Shown here in pieces: positions 17,870 through 26,444 of a DNA stretch of 64,000 nucleotides. The translations under genes were made by a program, and so were the position numbers. Location: NCBI RefSeq assembly GCF_010500995.1, contig NZ_QVMK01000019.1, positions 76,993-140,992 of the forward strand. Direction: 5' to 3'. Under the pieces are notes generated by a model that was not told where the DNA came from, made no database searches, and saw only the letters and a list, made by a program, of their open reading frames with translations. Positions within the stretch are counted from its first letter, which is position 1. The number at the start of each line of letters is the position of its first letter. The DNA is from Bacteroides sp. 224 (GTDB lineage Bacteria > Bacteroidota > Bacteroidia > Bacteroidales > Bacteroidaceae).

Positions 17870-19429
17870 CTAAATACCAATCAGATATTTCCCAATATTC
17901 CTTTCATCCTTTTCAAACTCCACACCAACTTTTACCAGTTTCCGCTCGTCGGCAATATAAGGAATAAGATAGCCTTTATCATCTATCTGTTGTAATGCTT
18001 CCTCGGCTGTGCCATTGAGCTTGAACTCAAAAACATAAATCTGATCTTTGGTATATACCACAGCATCTGCCCGACCCGTTGCCGAATGTACTTCGGCTTG
18101 TACAAACTGTCCCATCAGTTTAAATACCAAATAGAAGATAACCTGGTAATGACGTTCGGTTTCATCATTCAGTTCATAGGGAATATCAGCAAAAAAGGCT
18201 TTCAGACGTTTCAGAAAAGAGGGAACATCACCACTACGAAGTTCACGCACAAAATGGCTGATGTGGAATGCCTGTTCGTTTGTATTGACCTGTGTATAGA
18301 AAGGTACAAGAAATTGGAGGAAAGCATATTTCACTTCTTCGTTTGGGAAACATAGCGTGTACATTCCAAACTCTCTGTCATAGCTTTTAATAGTAAGATA
18401 TCCGCTCTGATAAAGTACAGGTATAGGATTATTAGCTTCAACTCTATATTCAGTAAAAGCTTGTGGACTGGTTTCGACACCATCAATTAGTATACGTAAA
18501 TCGTAATCGCTTTCTCTCAGTAAATCAACTAAAAAAGTTGGGGTTCCGGTTTGGAACCAGAAGTTATCCAATACCAGGTATTTCAACGCACTTAACACAC
18601 TGAAGGGGTTAAATAGGCCGGGCGTATTTTCGCGAAAGTGATAACCATCGTATTGAGCAGCCATTTTCTCAACAGTCTCTTCGAAGGTATAACCATTAAA
18701 CTCGCTTACCTTTTTCAACTCAGGCGTAAATACCTTTACCAATTCCTCCTCTGTTATGCCGCAAATGGTGGCATAAGCAGGTACCATACTAATATCGCTT
18801 AGTTGATTAAGGTCACTGAATATGCTTACATGAGAGAACTTTGTAACACCAGTCAGAAATACGAAACGTAAGTAACGGTCGGCACTTTTCAGTACACCAT
18901 AAAAGCCTTTCAGAATGTTTCTATATTCTTCCAGCAAAGGTTCGTTAAGCAGGTTTTGCAACAAGGGTTTATCATATTCATCAATCAGAACAACGACCTG
19001 CATACCTGTTTGTTCACTGGCCCTACGGATGATACCGGCAAAACGAGTAGCGAGTGTTGTTTCATTCTCCTTACTTCCATAAAGTTCTTCCCATTGTGTC
19101 AGGAAAGCATTTATCAACCCTATCAATCGTTCTGCACTATCAAACTTCTCTGCATTAAGATCCAGATGCAGTACGGGATATTGTTTCCACTCTGTTTCTA
19201 AATCGGCCAGTGCCAACCCTTCGAATAGGTCTTTTCGGCCAAGGAAGTAAGACTCTAATGTGCTGATGAGTAAGCTTTTGCCAAACCGACGCGGACGACT
19301 CAGAAAATAAGCTTTCCCGGTATTGGCTACTTGCCAAACCAAATCAGTTTTATCGACATACATATAATTTCCATTACGGATGTCTTCAAAAGTTTGTATT
19401 CCAATGGGGAGATTGCGAACTGTACTCAT
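17870..19429 (-). CDS. AAA-ATPase / PD-(D/E)XK nuclease-like protein
   Basis: 519 residues, full length. Residues about 1-230 are the AAA-ATPase-like domain: the opening LPIGIQTFEDIRNGNYMYVDKT, Walker A region SRPRRFGKSLLISTL and Walker B VVVLIDEYDKPLL, then the FLTGVTKFSHVSIFSDLNQL segment typical of the family. The C-terminus has GRADAVVYTKDQIYVFEFK, which gives the D...ExK nuclease core, followed by a conserved glutamine. Function unproven. It has its own -7 box (minus-strand TATATTTG at 19480-19487). The whole unit lies between two 44-bp direct repeats, which suggests it was inserted upstream of miaB. Confidence 0.94.
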   Translation of the reverse strand: MSTVRNLPIGIQTFEDIRNGNYMYVDKTDLVWQVANTGKAYFLSRPRRFGKSLLISTLESYFLGRKDLFEGLALADLETEWKQYPVLHLDLNAEKFDSAERLIGLINAFLTQWEELYGSKENETTLATRFAGIIRRASEQTGMQVVVLIDEYDKPLLQNLLNEPLLEEYRNILKGFYGVLKSADRYLRFVFLTGVTKFSHVSIFSDLNQLSDISMVPAYATICGITEEELVKVFTPELKKVSEFNGYTFEETVEKMAAQYDGYHFRENTPGLFNPFSVLSALKYLVLDNFWFQTGTPTFLVDLLRESDYDLRILIDGVETSPQAFTEYRVEANNPIPVLYQSGYLTIKSYDREFGMYTLCFPNEEVKYAFLQFLVPFYTQVNTNEQAFHISHFVRELRSGDVPSFLKRLKAFFADIPYELNDETERHYQVIFYLVFKLMGQFVQAEVHSATGRADAVVYTKDQIYVFEFKLNGTAEEALQQIDDKGYLIPYIADERKLVKVGVEFEKDERNIGKYLIGI

Positions 19430-19479
19430 GGTTTGATATTTTTATTTCAATATTCAGGTCTATAATAACAAGTTATCTG

Positions 19480-19523
19480 CAAATATACATGATAAATTTC
19501 ATTTTCCACACAAGCGTATAAAA
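19480..19523. repeat. 44-bp direct repeat, copy 2 (AAA-ATPase promoter side)
   Basis: Second copy of the miaB-upstream sequence, three mismatches. Minus-strand TATATTTG at 19480-19487 serves as the probable -7 box of the AAA-ATPase/nuclease gene, 51 nt before its ATG. Confidence 0.88.
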
Positions 19524-19624
19524 ATGTATTTTCCTGCCTATTCTCTTGAAAGTAGCAGATTATTGAGTAGACACCCTGATCGCAAAACAGTAAAAAACAA
19601 ACCGTTCAGAACGAATTTATCGAC

Positions 19625-19734
19625 AAAAAAGTGTCACAAGTGTCACACGCACCCCATAACCCACTGACTATCAACCCATAAAAGAGCGTGACACTTTTCA
19701 AAAAAGCATCACAAAAGTGTCACAAGTGTCACAC
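19625..19734. repeat. GTGTCAC iteron-like repeats
   Basis: Five GTGTCAC boxes. Two are a tandem pair at 9-bp spacing (19631, 19640), a second identical pair begins at 19717 and 19726, and one inverted copy (GTGACAC) lies at 19688. The two pairs sit in an identical 22-bp context. They occupy the gap upstream of the HU-like/VirE pair. Such clustered boxes resemble replication-origin iterons or operator sites; which of these applies is not determinable here. Confidence 0.7.
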
Positions 19735-19809
19735 CAAAATAGAATTATTTTTTTGATTTTAAAATGACATAATTCAAAGATAAAAACCTCTTATTACCTA
19801 TTTCTTCTC

Positions 19810-19840
19810 TTGAAAAATTCAATTTGTTTTTGTATATTTG
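19810..19840 (+). promoter_or_regulatory. Probable promoter of the HU-like/VirE operon
   Basis: TTGA at 19810, a 19-bp spacer, and TATATTTG at 19833-19840 (TAnnTTTG). The predicted start near 19847 would place the 23-bp phased palindrome array entirely in the 5' untranslated leader. Confidence 0.6.
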
Positions 19841-19854
19841 TAATCAGCTTCACA

Positions 19855-19946
19855 TTCGCCACATCCGGGTGCAGCAAGGTTCTCCACCCGGATGGAGAGA
19901 CTCTCTCCACCCGGATGTGGAAGCCCCCTCCACCCGGGTGGAGGAA
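19855..19946. repeat. Four CCGG-centred palindromes at exact 23-bp spacing
   Basis: CCGG cores lie at 19865, 19888, 19911 and 19934, each 23 bp from the next. The unit is close to CTCCACCCGGRTGGAG, and the fourth copy is a perfect 16-nt palindrome. This GC-rich block stands out from the AT-rich surroundings. It lies between the predicted promoter and the ATG of the HU-like gene, so it could be a DNA operator or fold into RNA hairpins in the leader. Confidence 0.85.
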
Positions 19947-19985
19947 AAGCAAAGAAATAAGATTAATAAATTAAACAAATAAGGT

Positions 19986-20381
19986 ATGCAATCGTATGTG
20001 GTTCGATCCAAGATCGACAAGAGTAAAAAAGAAGAGAGAAAGCTTTATTATGCTGTTCCGGTAACTTCGGGACAGGTTGATGCCGACCAGTTAGCACAAG
20101 AAATCTGTGTGCGCTGTTCACTGAGTAGTCCTGATGTACTGGCCGCAATCAGAGCGTTAAGCGAGGTAATGCAAGAACATCTGAGTACAGGAAACACTGT
20201 CTACCTGAAAGGCATTGGGCTGTTCTCTGTTTCGGCCAGCAGCCCCGGCTTCGAGACACCCCAGGAAGTTACACCCGCTAAAGTGAAAGCACAACGCATT
20301 TGCTTTAAAGCAGACAACGCCCTGAGAAGCATTTTAGAGAGAATAAAATATAAATTCTGTGAACGAGCAAAGAAGAAATAA
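19986..20381 (+). CDS. HU-related DNA-binding protein (HU_rel family)
   Basis: 131 residues, longer than HU (90). It has the opening of the Bacteroidetes HU-related family (TIGR01201 type): MQSYVVRSKIDKSKKEERKLYYAVPVTSG precedes the HU-like fold, in which LAQEICVRCSLSSPDVLAAIRALSEVMQEHLSTGNTVYLKGIGLFSVSA matches the helical body and the beta region of HU. The C-terminus is basic (KYKFCERAKKK). It overlaps the VirE-type gene by one base (TAATG), so the two are translationally coupled. Likely role: architectural DNA binding for the partner helicase or its upstream repeats. Confidence 0.88.
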   Translation: MQSYVVRSKIDKSKKEERKLYYAVPVTSGQVDADQLAQEICVRCSLSSPDVLAAIRALSEVMQEHLSTGNTVYLKGIGLFSVSASSPGFETPQEVTPAKVKAQRICFKADNALRSILERIKYKFCERAKKK

Positions 20382-22456
20382 TGAAAATAACCCAATACCG
20401 CAACGACGGTAAAACACAGACACAACGCACAATGGATATTGAAGCAGCACTGGCTGCTATGCGAACAGAGATTAAAACCAAACCAGTATCGGTAATGCGC
20501 GAAAAGCTACACTATGCCATGCATGAAGCCAAAAACGAATTCATTCAGAAAGTACCACTCATGGCTTTTGGTGGAGTATTTCGCAGAATAGGCAGCCGAC
20601 AGGAGATGGCCGTCTACAACGGCGTAGTGATGCTCGAAGTAAATAAACTGGCCGATATGAAGGAGGCTATCAAAGTACGCGACCTGGCATCAACACTACC
20701 ACAAACGCTACTGGCCTTTGTGGGATCGAGTGGTAGAAGCACGAAAATATTCATACCCTTTACCCTACCCGACGGCACGCTTCCCCAGAACCACGAATTA
20801 GTTGAAATGTTTCATGCGCATGCCTATCGCGATGCCGTGAAATGGTATCAACCCCAACTAAAAAGAGAAATAGAACTAAAGAAGCCAACTCCCAACCAGT
20901 GTTGTAGAATGACGTACGACCCTACCCTGTTTTACAACCCTCAGGCTGTGCCTATTCGCATCGAGCAACCCGTACGTATGCCTGCCGAGCCAACCTTCTC
21001 CGAGCATTTGCAAGAGATCTGCGATCCGCTGCTACGCCTTTTGCCCGGCTACGAACGATACTGGATTATCGACACCCTTTTCGAAACCAGCTTGTGGAAT
21101 GCTTTATCATCGCTCGAAAAAGTAGATACAGAGGAAGACCTACACCCGTTTCTGATTCGGCTTGCCGAAAATTGCTATCACTCCGGAGTACCCGAAGAGG
21201 AAGCCGTTCGGCTTACATTGGTACGCCGCAACTTGCAAAAATACGACTTACTGGTGCGCACTTGCTTCCGCAACGCCTACACTATGAGTCAGAAGTTTGG
21301 CGGCAAACCATGCATTACGTCAACCATGACGCTGGTGGCTCAGTTGGAAGAATTTATGCATCGCCGCTACCAATTACGCCGAAACACCGTTAAAGGTGTG
21401 GTGGAATACCGGGAATTGAAATCGTACAAATTCGACTTCCATCCGCTCACCAAACAGGTTATCAATGGCATGACACTGAATATCACGTCCGAAGGAGTCA
21501 ACGCATGGGATGCCGACGTGCGGCGCTATGTAGAATCCGACCGCATTCCGGTGTACGACCCTATTGAGGAATACCTGTTCGGGCTTCCTAAGTGGGACGG
21601 GAAAGACCGTATCCGACCATTGGCCCAACGAGTGAAATGCTCTAACAAGCGCTGGCCGGATTTGTTCTACACCTGGTTCCTGTCTATGGTAGCACATTGG
21701 TTGCAACTGGATCGCGAACACGCCAATAGCACATTGCCACTACTTGTAGGGAATCAGGGATGCGGGAAATCAACCTTTTGCCTGAATATACTTCCACCCG
21801 AACTGCGCGACTATTACACTGATAGCATAGACTTCAGCAACCGCCGCGATGTGCAATTAGCTCTCAACAGGTTTGCGCTGATTAATATGGACGAGTTCGA
21901 CTCCATCGGTCCTTCTTATCAAGGCTTCCTGAAACACATTCTGCAAAAAGCGATTGTGCAAACCCGCCGGCCGCACGGCAGTTCAACAGAGCAACTAAGG
22001 CGCTATGCCACCTTTATTGCCACAAGTAATAATTTCGATTTACTGACCGACCCTACCGGAAGCCGACGCTTTATCTGTATCGAAGTTGAAGGTGTTATTG
22101 ATTATACACAACCCATCGACTACACGCAGTTATACGCACAAGCCCTGCATGCCGTACGCAACAAAGAGCGGTATTGGTTTACACACGAAGAAGAGGCATA
22201 CATTACGAAGAGCAACCTGGGCTTTCATCAAATGCTACCCGAAGAAGAAACAATTTTTCTATACTTCCGCTCGCCACACGCAGGAGAGGCATTCGAGGAA
22301 TTAACCTGTACCGAAATACTGGAACGCGTACACCAACGCCGCCCCACATTTGAGTGCAGTCGCTCCGTTTCTATGCGATTAGGCAGAATTCTGAGAAAGA
22401 GCCTGAACAGCCGTAAAAGCAGACATGGAATGGTATATCAAGTAGTAGAAATATGA
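20381..22456 (+). CDS. VirE_N-type primase/D5-like helicase
   Basis: 691 residues. Residues about 1-150 match the VirE N-terminal domain (archaeo-eukaryotic-primase-like; MAFGGVFRRIGSRQEMAVYNGVVMLEVNKL), with a linker to about 400. The virulence-associated-E ATPase domain then follows: GNQGCGKSTFCLNIL (Walker A), FALINMDEFDSIG (Walker B), KAIVQTRRPHG, FIATSNNFDLLTDPTGSRRF (sensor-like). A C-terminal winged-helix-like tail ends the protein. Such proteins act in replication of plasmids, phages and integrative elements. Here there is no integrase, capsid or mobilisation gene, only the HU-related partner and upstream iteron-like repeats, so it looks like a stranded replication module. Confidence 0.9.
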   Translation: MKITQYRNDGKTQTQRTMDIEAALAAMRTEIKTKPVSVMREKLHYAMHEAKNEFIQKVPLMAFGGVFRRIGSRQEMAVYNGVVMLEVNKLADMKEAIKVRDLASTLPQTLLAFVGSSGRSTKIFIPFTLPDGTLPQNHELVEMFHAHAYRDAVKWYQPQLKREIELKKPTPNQCCRMTYDPTLFYNPQAVPIRIEQPVRMPAEPTFSEHLQEICDPLLRLLPGYERYWIIDTLFETSLWNALSSLEKVDTEEDLHPFLIRLAENCYHSGVPEEEAVRLTLVRRNLQKYDLLVRTCFRNAYTMSQKFGGKPCITSTMTLVAQLEEFMHRRYQLRRNTVKGVVEYRELKSYKFDFHPLTKQVINGMTLNITSEGVNAWDADVRRYVESDRIPVYDPIEEYLFGLPKWDGKDRIRPLAQRVKCSNKRWPDLFYTWFLSMVAHWLQLDREHANSTLPLLVGNQGCGKSTFCLNILPPELRDYYTDSIDFSNRRDVQLALNRFALINMDEFDSIGPSYQGFLKHILQKAIVQTRRPHGSSTEQLRRYATFIATSNNFDLLTDPTGSRRFICIEVEGVIDYTQPIDYTQLYAQALHAVRNKERYWFTHEEEAYITKSNLGFHQMLPEEETIFLYFRSPHAGEAFEELTCTEILERVHQRRPTFECSRSVSMRLGRILRKSLNSRKSRHGMVYQVVEI

Positions 22457-22565
22457 AAACAGAGAAAAATATCGGGATCTCGGAACAACACACAAGACAT
22501 TCAGAACATTACATGGCATAAAATATTAATGTTTGTTAATCCTTTAAACATTTATTTGCTACCAT

Positions 22566-22596
22566 TTTGCTCGTTTAATTATATTTCACATATTTG
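22566..22596 (+). promoter_or_regulatory. Probable promoter of the candidate small RNA
   Basis: TTTG at 22566-22569, a 19-bp spacer and CATATTTG at 22589-22596, one mismatch from TAnnTTTG. The predicted transcription start is near 22602. Confidence 0.55.
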
Positions 22597-22601
22597 TGCA
22601 G

Positions 22602-22679
22602 TGAAAGAAACATTAGATTTTTTCATAGTTAAGGTTTAGGTTAAAAAAATTAAGGGGAGCTGTGAAGCTGCCCTTTTTT
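22602..22679 (+). ncRNA. Candidate small RNA ending in a rho-independent terminator
   Basis: About 78 nt between the promoter above and a terminator hairpin at 22652-22675 (AAGGG-x-AGCT, loop GTGA, AGCT-x-CCCTT) followed by six T. No start codon or ORF fits. It lies in an intergenic region between the VirE-type gene and the next promoter. The hairpin may instead only end the VirE operon; the separate promoter is why I list a small RNA. Confidence 0.45.
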
Positions 22680-22691
22680 CATCTTAAATAG

Positions 22692-22723
22692 TTGGTTTCT
22701 ATCAGATTAAATCTCTATCTTTG
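22692..22723 (+). promoter_or_regulatory. Promoter of the 112-residue membrane protein gene
   Basis: TTGG at 22692-22695, a 20-bp spacer, TATCTTTG at 22716-22723 (exact TAnnTTTG). The ATG at 22746 follows by 22 nt, which also argues against the upstream GTG/ATG reading of this frame. Confidence 0.65.
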
Positions 22724-22745
22724 GCTGTCAAACAAAAATAATATT

Positions 22746-23084
22746 ATGAATATTCTAATCATTATAGGTTTAGTTATTTATGCAATATACAAAATAAGCA
22801 CTTCTTTTATTAAAACCAGTGCTGGGGGACACGATTACGAAGACAGATCCTCGCAAAGTGATTCATTCGAAACTCCACCTCCTTTCCTTGCGATAGATGC
22901 GCCTGCATCTTCAAAAAAAACAACTAAAAAGAAGCCCGATTCGGCCATCACATTAAAGGCAGAAAAATACAATTCCTCCTCCATTCAACAGGAGCAAACC
23001 ACAGAAAGTGAGTTTAACATTCACTCCACCGAAGAAGTACGACGTGCCGTTATTTGGTCGGAAATACTCAACAGAAAATATTAA
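22746..23084 (+). CDS. Small single-pass membrane protein, unknown function
   Basis: 112 residues from the ATG at 22746; an upstream start at 22692 would begin inside the promoter. One N-terminal helix (MNILIIIGLVIYAIYKI), then a low-complexity cytoplasmic segment rich in Ser, Lys and Thr (SSKKTTKKKP). A conserved-looking C-terminus reads EEVRRAVIWSEILNRKY. I recall this ending from other Bacteroidales proteins beside CoA-transferase genes but know no function. It lies 33 nt upstream of the CoA-transferase. Confidence 0.75.
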   Translation: MNILIIIGLVIYAIYKISTSFIKTSAGGHDYEDRSSQSDSFETPPPFLAIDAPASSKKTTKKKPDSAITLKAEKYNSSSIQQEQTTESEFNIHSTEEVRRAVIWSEILNRKY

Positions 23085-23117
23085 GGTCTATTCTAATACG
23101 AAAATATACTAAGCATT

Positions 23118-24614
23118 ATGTCATTTACCATTTTAAGTGCAGCCGAGGCTGCAAGCTTTGTTAAGCATGGCTATACGGTTGGCATCAGTGGATTTACGCC
23201 TGCCGGCTCTCCGAAGGCAGTAGCTCCCGAAATTGCTAAAATCGCAGAAGCAGAACATGCAAAAGGAAACCCTTTTCAGATTAGTGTTTTAAGTGGTGCT
23301 TCCACCGGAGATTCCTGCGACGGAGTATTAACCCGCGCAAAAGCTATCAGATACAGAGCCCCTTACACCACCAATACCGATTTTCGAAATGCAGTAAACT
23401 GTGGAGATATTGCATACAATGATATCCACCTCTCGCAAATGGCCCAAGAGATACGCTTCGGCTTCCTTGGCAAAGTAGATGTGGCTATTATAGAAGCCTG
23501 CGATATTACACCCGACGGGAAAATATTTCTGACTGCTGCCGGTGGTATTTCGCCAACAGTATGCGAAAAAGCAGATAAGATTATCATAGAGCTAAACAGT
23601 GCCCACAACAAGAACATTGCCGGCTTACATGATGTTTATCAGCCACTCGACCCTCCTTATCGTCGCGAAATTCCCATATACAAACCATCCGATCGTATAG
23701 GAACTACGTATGTACAGGTAGACCCTAAAAAGATTATTGGTATTGTTGAGGTTAACATCCCCGACGAAGCACGCGGCTTTACTGCTCCCGATCCTATCAC
23801 AGATCAAATTGGTATAAACGTGGCCAACTTCTTAGTGGCCGACATGAAACGCGGAATCATCCCGCCATCCTTCCTTCCTTTACAATCGGGAGTAGGAAAC
23901 ATTGCCAATGCCGTATTAGGAGCTTTAGGACGCGATAAAACCATCCCTAACTTCGAAATGTACACAGAAGTTATTCAAGATTCGGTTATCGACCTGATGA
24001 AAGAAGGCCGCATCAAGTTTGGTAGCACCTGCTCTCTTTCGGTAACCAATGAATGTTTGGACGAGATTTACAGAGATATGAATTTCTTTGGCGACAAGTT
24101 AGTGCTTCGCCAATCTGAGATTTCAAACAATCCGGAAGTTATTCGCCGCTTAGGTATCATCTCTATGAATACAGCCATCGAAGCCGATATCTACGGAAAC
24201 ATTAACTCTACCCATATTGCAGGCACCAAGATGATGAATGGACTGGGCGGATCGGGAGACTTTACCCGCAATGCTTATATTTCCATATTCTCTTGCCCAT
24301 CGGTGGCCAAAGGAGGAAAGATCAGCTCGATTGTTCCTATGGTTTCTCACCACGACCACAGCGAGCATTCTGTAAATGTAATCATCACCGAACAAGGTAT
24401 TGCCGATCTTCGCGGAAAAAGCCCATTGGAAAGAGCAAAAGCAATCATCGAGAACTGTGCTCACCCGGATTACAAACAACTACTTTGGGATTACCTGAAA
24501 ATTGCATCCAAAGGACAAACTCCTCATTGCATGAAAGCTGCATTAGGTATGCATGCCGCACTTTTAGACAAAGGAGATATGAAGTTGACAGATTGGGCCG
24601 AGTACACGAAATAA
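23118..24614 (+). CDS. Acetyl-CoA hydrolase/transferase family protein (succinate CoA-transferase type)
   Basis: 498 residues, the size of class I acetyl-CoA hydrolase/succinyl-CoA:acetate CoA-transferases. The GFTPAGSPKAV segment near the N-terminus, the glycine-rich LQSGVGNIANAVLGAL motif, the catalytic-glutamate segment EMYTEVIQDSVIDL, and GGSGDFTRNAYISIFSCPS, which contacts CoA, are all present. In fermenting Bacteroidales such enzymes move CoA between succinate/propionate and acetate. Exact substrate pair cannot be read from sequence. It ends in a strong terminator. Confidence 0.92.
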   Translation: MSFTILSAAEAASFVKHGYTVGISGFTPAGSPKAVAPEIAKIAEAEHAKGNPFQISVLSGASTGDSCDGVLTRAKAIRYRAPYTTNTDFRNAVNCGDIAYNDIHLSQMAQEIRFGFLGKVDVAIIEACDITPDGKIFLTAAGGISPTVCEKADKIIIELNSAHNKNIAGLHDVYQPLDPPYRREIPIYKPSDRIGTTYVQVDPKKIIGIVEVNIPDEARGFTAPDPITDQIGINVANFLVADMKRGIIPPSFLPLQSGVGNIANAVLGALGRDKTIPNFEMYTEVIQDSVIDLMKEGRIKFGSTCSLSVTNECLDEIYRDMNFFGDKLVLRQSEISNNPEVIRRLGIISMNTAIEADIYGNINSTHIAGTKMMNGLGGSGDFTRNAYISIFSCPSVAKGGKISSIVPMVSHHDHSEHSVNVIITEQGIADLRGKSPLERAKAIIENCAHPDYKQLLWDYLKIASKGQTPHCMKAALGMHAALLDKGDMKLTDWAEYTK

Positions 24615-24635
24615 AGACTTAACCCATTAACATAC

Positions 24636-24669
24636 AAAAAGAGCAGGAATCCGGATTCCTGCTCTTTTT
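24636..24669. terminator. Bidirectional terminator
   Basis: Perfect stem AGAGCAGGAATCC/GGATTCCTGCTCT flanked by A and T runs on both sides. It separates the rightward CoA-transferase from the convergent YD-repeat-like gene. Confidence 0.92.
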
Positions 24670-24692
24670 GTTTCTCGTTCTATTATAGATCC

Positions 24693-26444
24693 TTATCTAA
24701 TCATATACTGATTATAAGTTATTTGAATACGCTCCATATTCATAGAGTTTGTTTTATCTGTCTTCTGTATCCAACGTCCTGTATGATCATACTTATAATA
24801 TGATTTATCATCTACCTCATTACCATACTCATCATATTGGAAAGTAGCAACAGTGGTTATCTTATCCGAACTTCCCAGCGTTTTCTTAGAAGTAATTTTT
24901 GTTAGATAACCATATTTATCATATTCATACTCATCAATCTGAGAAACCACAGTAGCTGCCAGAATCTTATCTTTAGATACAGCAAACTGCCGTTCCGATT
25001 CAACCAAAACACCTTTATCATTATACTTATTAAACTGCATGCTCACCTTTTCTCCCAATTTATTAAATTCGAATTCGGTAGTCAGATTACCTACTTTATC
25101 GTACTTCCTTAAAATAAGGCGACCGGTAGCATACGCAGTAGAGTCTACATATATTTCTCCTTCAGGGCCAAAAACTCTGGAACGTCTATACACCATTTTA
25201 GAGGTTTTAGTATCTATTTGTCGTTCCACGGCACAACGTCCGCGAGAGTCATAGTAGTAAGTTGTATAATAGTTATTCGTTTTACCCATTTCTTTAACCT
25301 TAGAAGTAGAAGAAATAACTTTGCCATACGAGTTGTACTTGTAAGTACTTGTGGTTGTTTTGTTCAAGTCCATCTCCTCCAACCTCGTTAGTCTATTGTT
25401 GGTGTAAGTCTTCTTATAAGTAGGAGCAGTCCACAACAATTCCCTTTCAAAAGAAGCGCGAAGCCCACTGGCTTTTTCACGAAACTCTTTATACCGGTGT
25501 GTTTTCAGATAATCTGCAATAAGAATCAAATCGGAAGGCGCTTTTACTACCGACGCAAGAATATCAAAGTCAACCCGGTTTGTAATATACTCTAAGCTGT
25601 CGGGGTTTCTTTTATCCTGCGATCTTAAATAAGGAGTTGTATTATACTTATCTATGAACTTTCTTGCCACCGAAGGGTCTTTGCTCTCACTGATGAATTT
25701 AAAGAGATACTCAGCATAAAGGCGGCGGGCATCTTCCGAATACATACGATCATCCAAAGAGCCAAAATAGTCATTCAAAGAAGCCTCGGCAAAGTAGTTT
25801 TCAAAATTCTCTTCTGTAGGCAATTCCTGAACCGTTTTATACAAAATAGCATTATGCATCACTTTCATTTCACGTTCATACTTTCCATCGGGAAACTCGG
25901 CAAAGTAAAGCTTGCAAGTATTAATTTGAGGATCTTTTTCCATGGATTCGCGCAACTTCGTTTCGCGGGTATCCAAAAAGAGTTGCATATCTTCTGTTTT
26001 CAGCGGATAATTTGCTCTGCGTACATTATTAATAAGTTCGCGACTAAAAGTTAATGGCTGTTTCGAATCTTGCAGAAAGCCAAGGATTATTTCATCCGTT
26101 TTATTCCGGATATCATCCATAGATGTTTTAGTTTCCCGGCACATCATGTGGAAGGTAGTGTGCGTATTCTTCACATAATATTCGTAATAAACGGGGATAC
26201 TCGAAATATCTCCTTTATTCCAGATATTATCTAATGCATCAATAAGAACAAGTTCCGTGGCAAAAGCCAGAGATGTTTTCTCGTCCAATTTTCCTCTTTT
26301 CTTTTGAAACTGCTTCTGTTTGTTGTCACATAGATTTTTCAGAACTGTCTCCACTCGTCCTCTCTTTTGCGCATTTGCCTGAGGAACTGCACATAATAGT
26401 AGAACTGTTACTATCATGAAAATAGTAGTCTTGCGTCTGTCCAT
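24693..26444 (-). CDS. Secreted protein with YD/RHS-like C-terminal repeats
   Basis: 583 residues from the ATG at 26444 (MDRRKTTIFMIVTVLLLCAVPQANAQ, signal peptide); the frame upstream to 26492 is not needed. The N-terminal 320 residues are helical, with no recognised domain. The last 220 residues carry irregular YD-like repeats: YKYNSYGKVI, YYYDSRGRC, RKYDKVGNL, NKYNDKGVL, YEYDKYGYL, QYDEYGNEV, YKYDHTGRW. Such repeats form RHS-like beta structures that bind or encase partners. No toxin domain or RHS core is present, so a periplasmic or surface role is more likely than a polymorphic toxin. Confidence 0.8.
   Translation of the reverse strand: MDRRKTTIFMIVTVLLLCAVPQANAQKRGRVETVLKNLCDNKQKQFQKKRGKLDEKTSLAFATELVLIDALDNIWNKGDISSIPVYYEYYVKNTHTTFHMMCRETKTSMDDIRNKTDEIILGFLQDSKQPLTFSRELINNVRRANYPLKTEDMQLFLDTRETKLRESMEKDPQINTCKLYFAEFPDGKYEREMKVMHNAILYKTVQELPTEENFENYFAEASLNDYFGSLDDRMYSEDARRLYAEYLFKFISESKDPSVARKFIDKYNTTPYLRSQDKRNPDSLEYITNRVDFDILASVVKAPSDLILIADYLKTHRYKEFREKASGLRASFERELLWTAPTYKKTYTNNRLTRLEEMDLNKTTTSTYKYNSYGKVISSTSKVKEMGKTNNYYTTYYYDSRGRCAVERQIDTKTSKMVYRRSRVFGPEGEIYVDSTAYATGRLILRKYDKVGNLTTEFEFNKLGEKVSMQFNKYNDKGVLVESERQFAVSKDKILAATVVSQIDEYEYDKYGYLTKITSKKTLGSSDKITTVATFQYDEYGNEVDDKSYYKYDHTGRWIQKTDKTNSMNMERIQITYNQYMIR

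Noticed and set aside
19855..19946. CRISPR array or tandem tRNA-like repeats
   Set aside because: Units are palindromic, 23 bp, without spacers and without cloverleaf structure.
20381..22456. Prophage remnant
   Set aside because: No capsid, terminase, integrase or lysis gene nearby; only the HU-related/VirE pair and repeats are seen.
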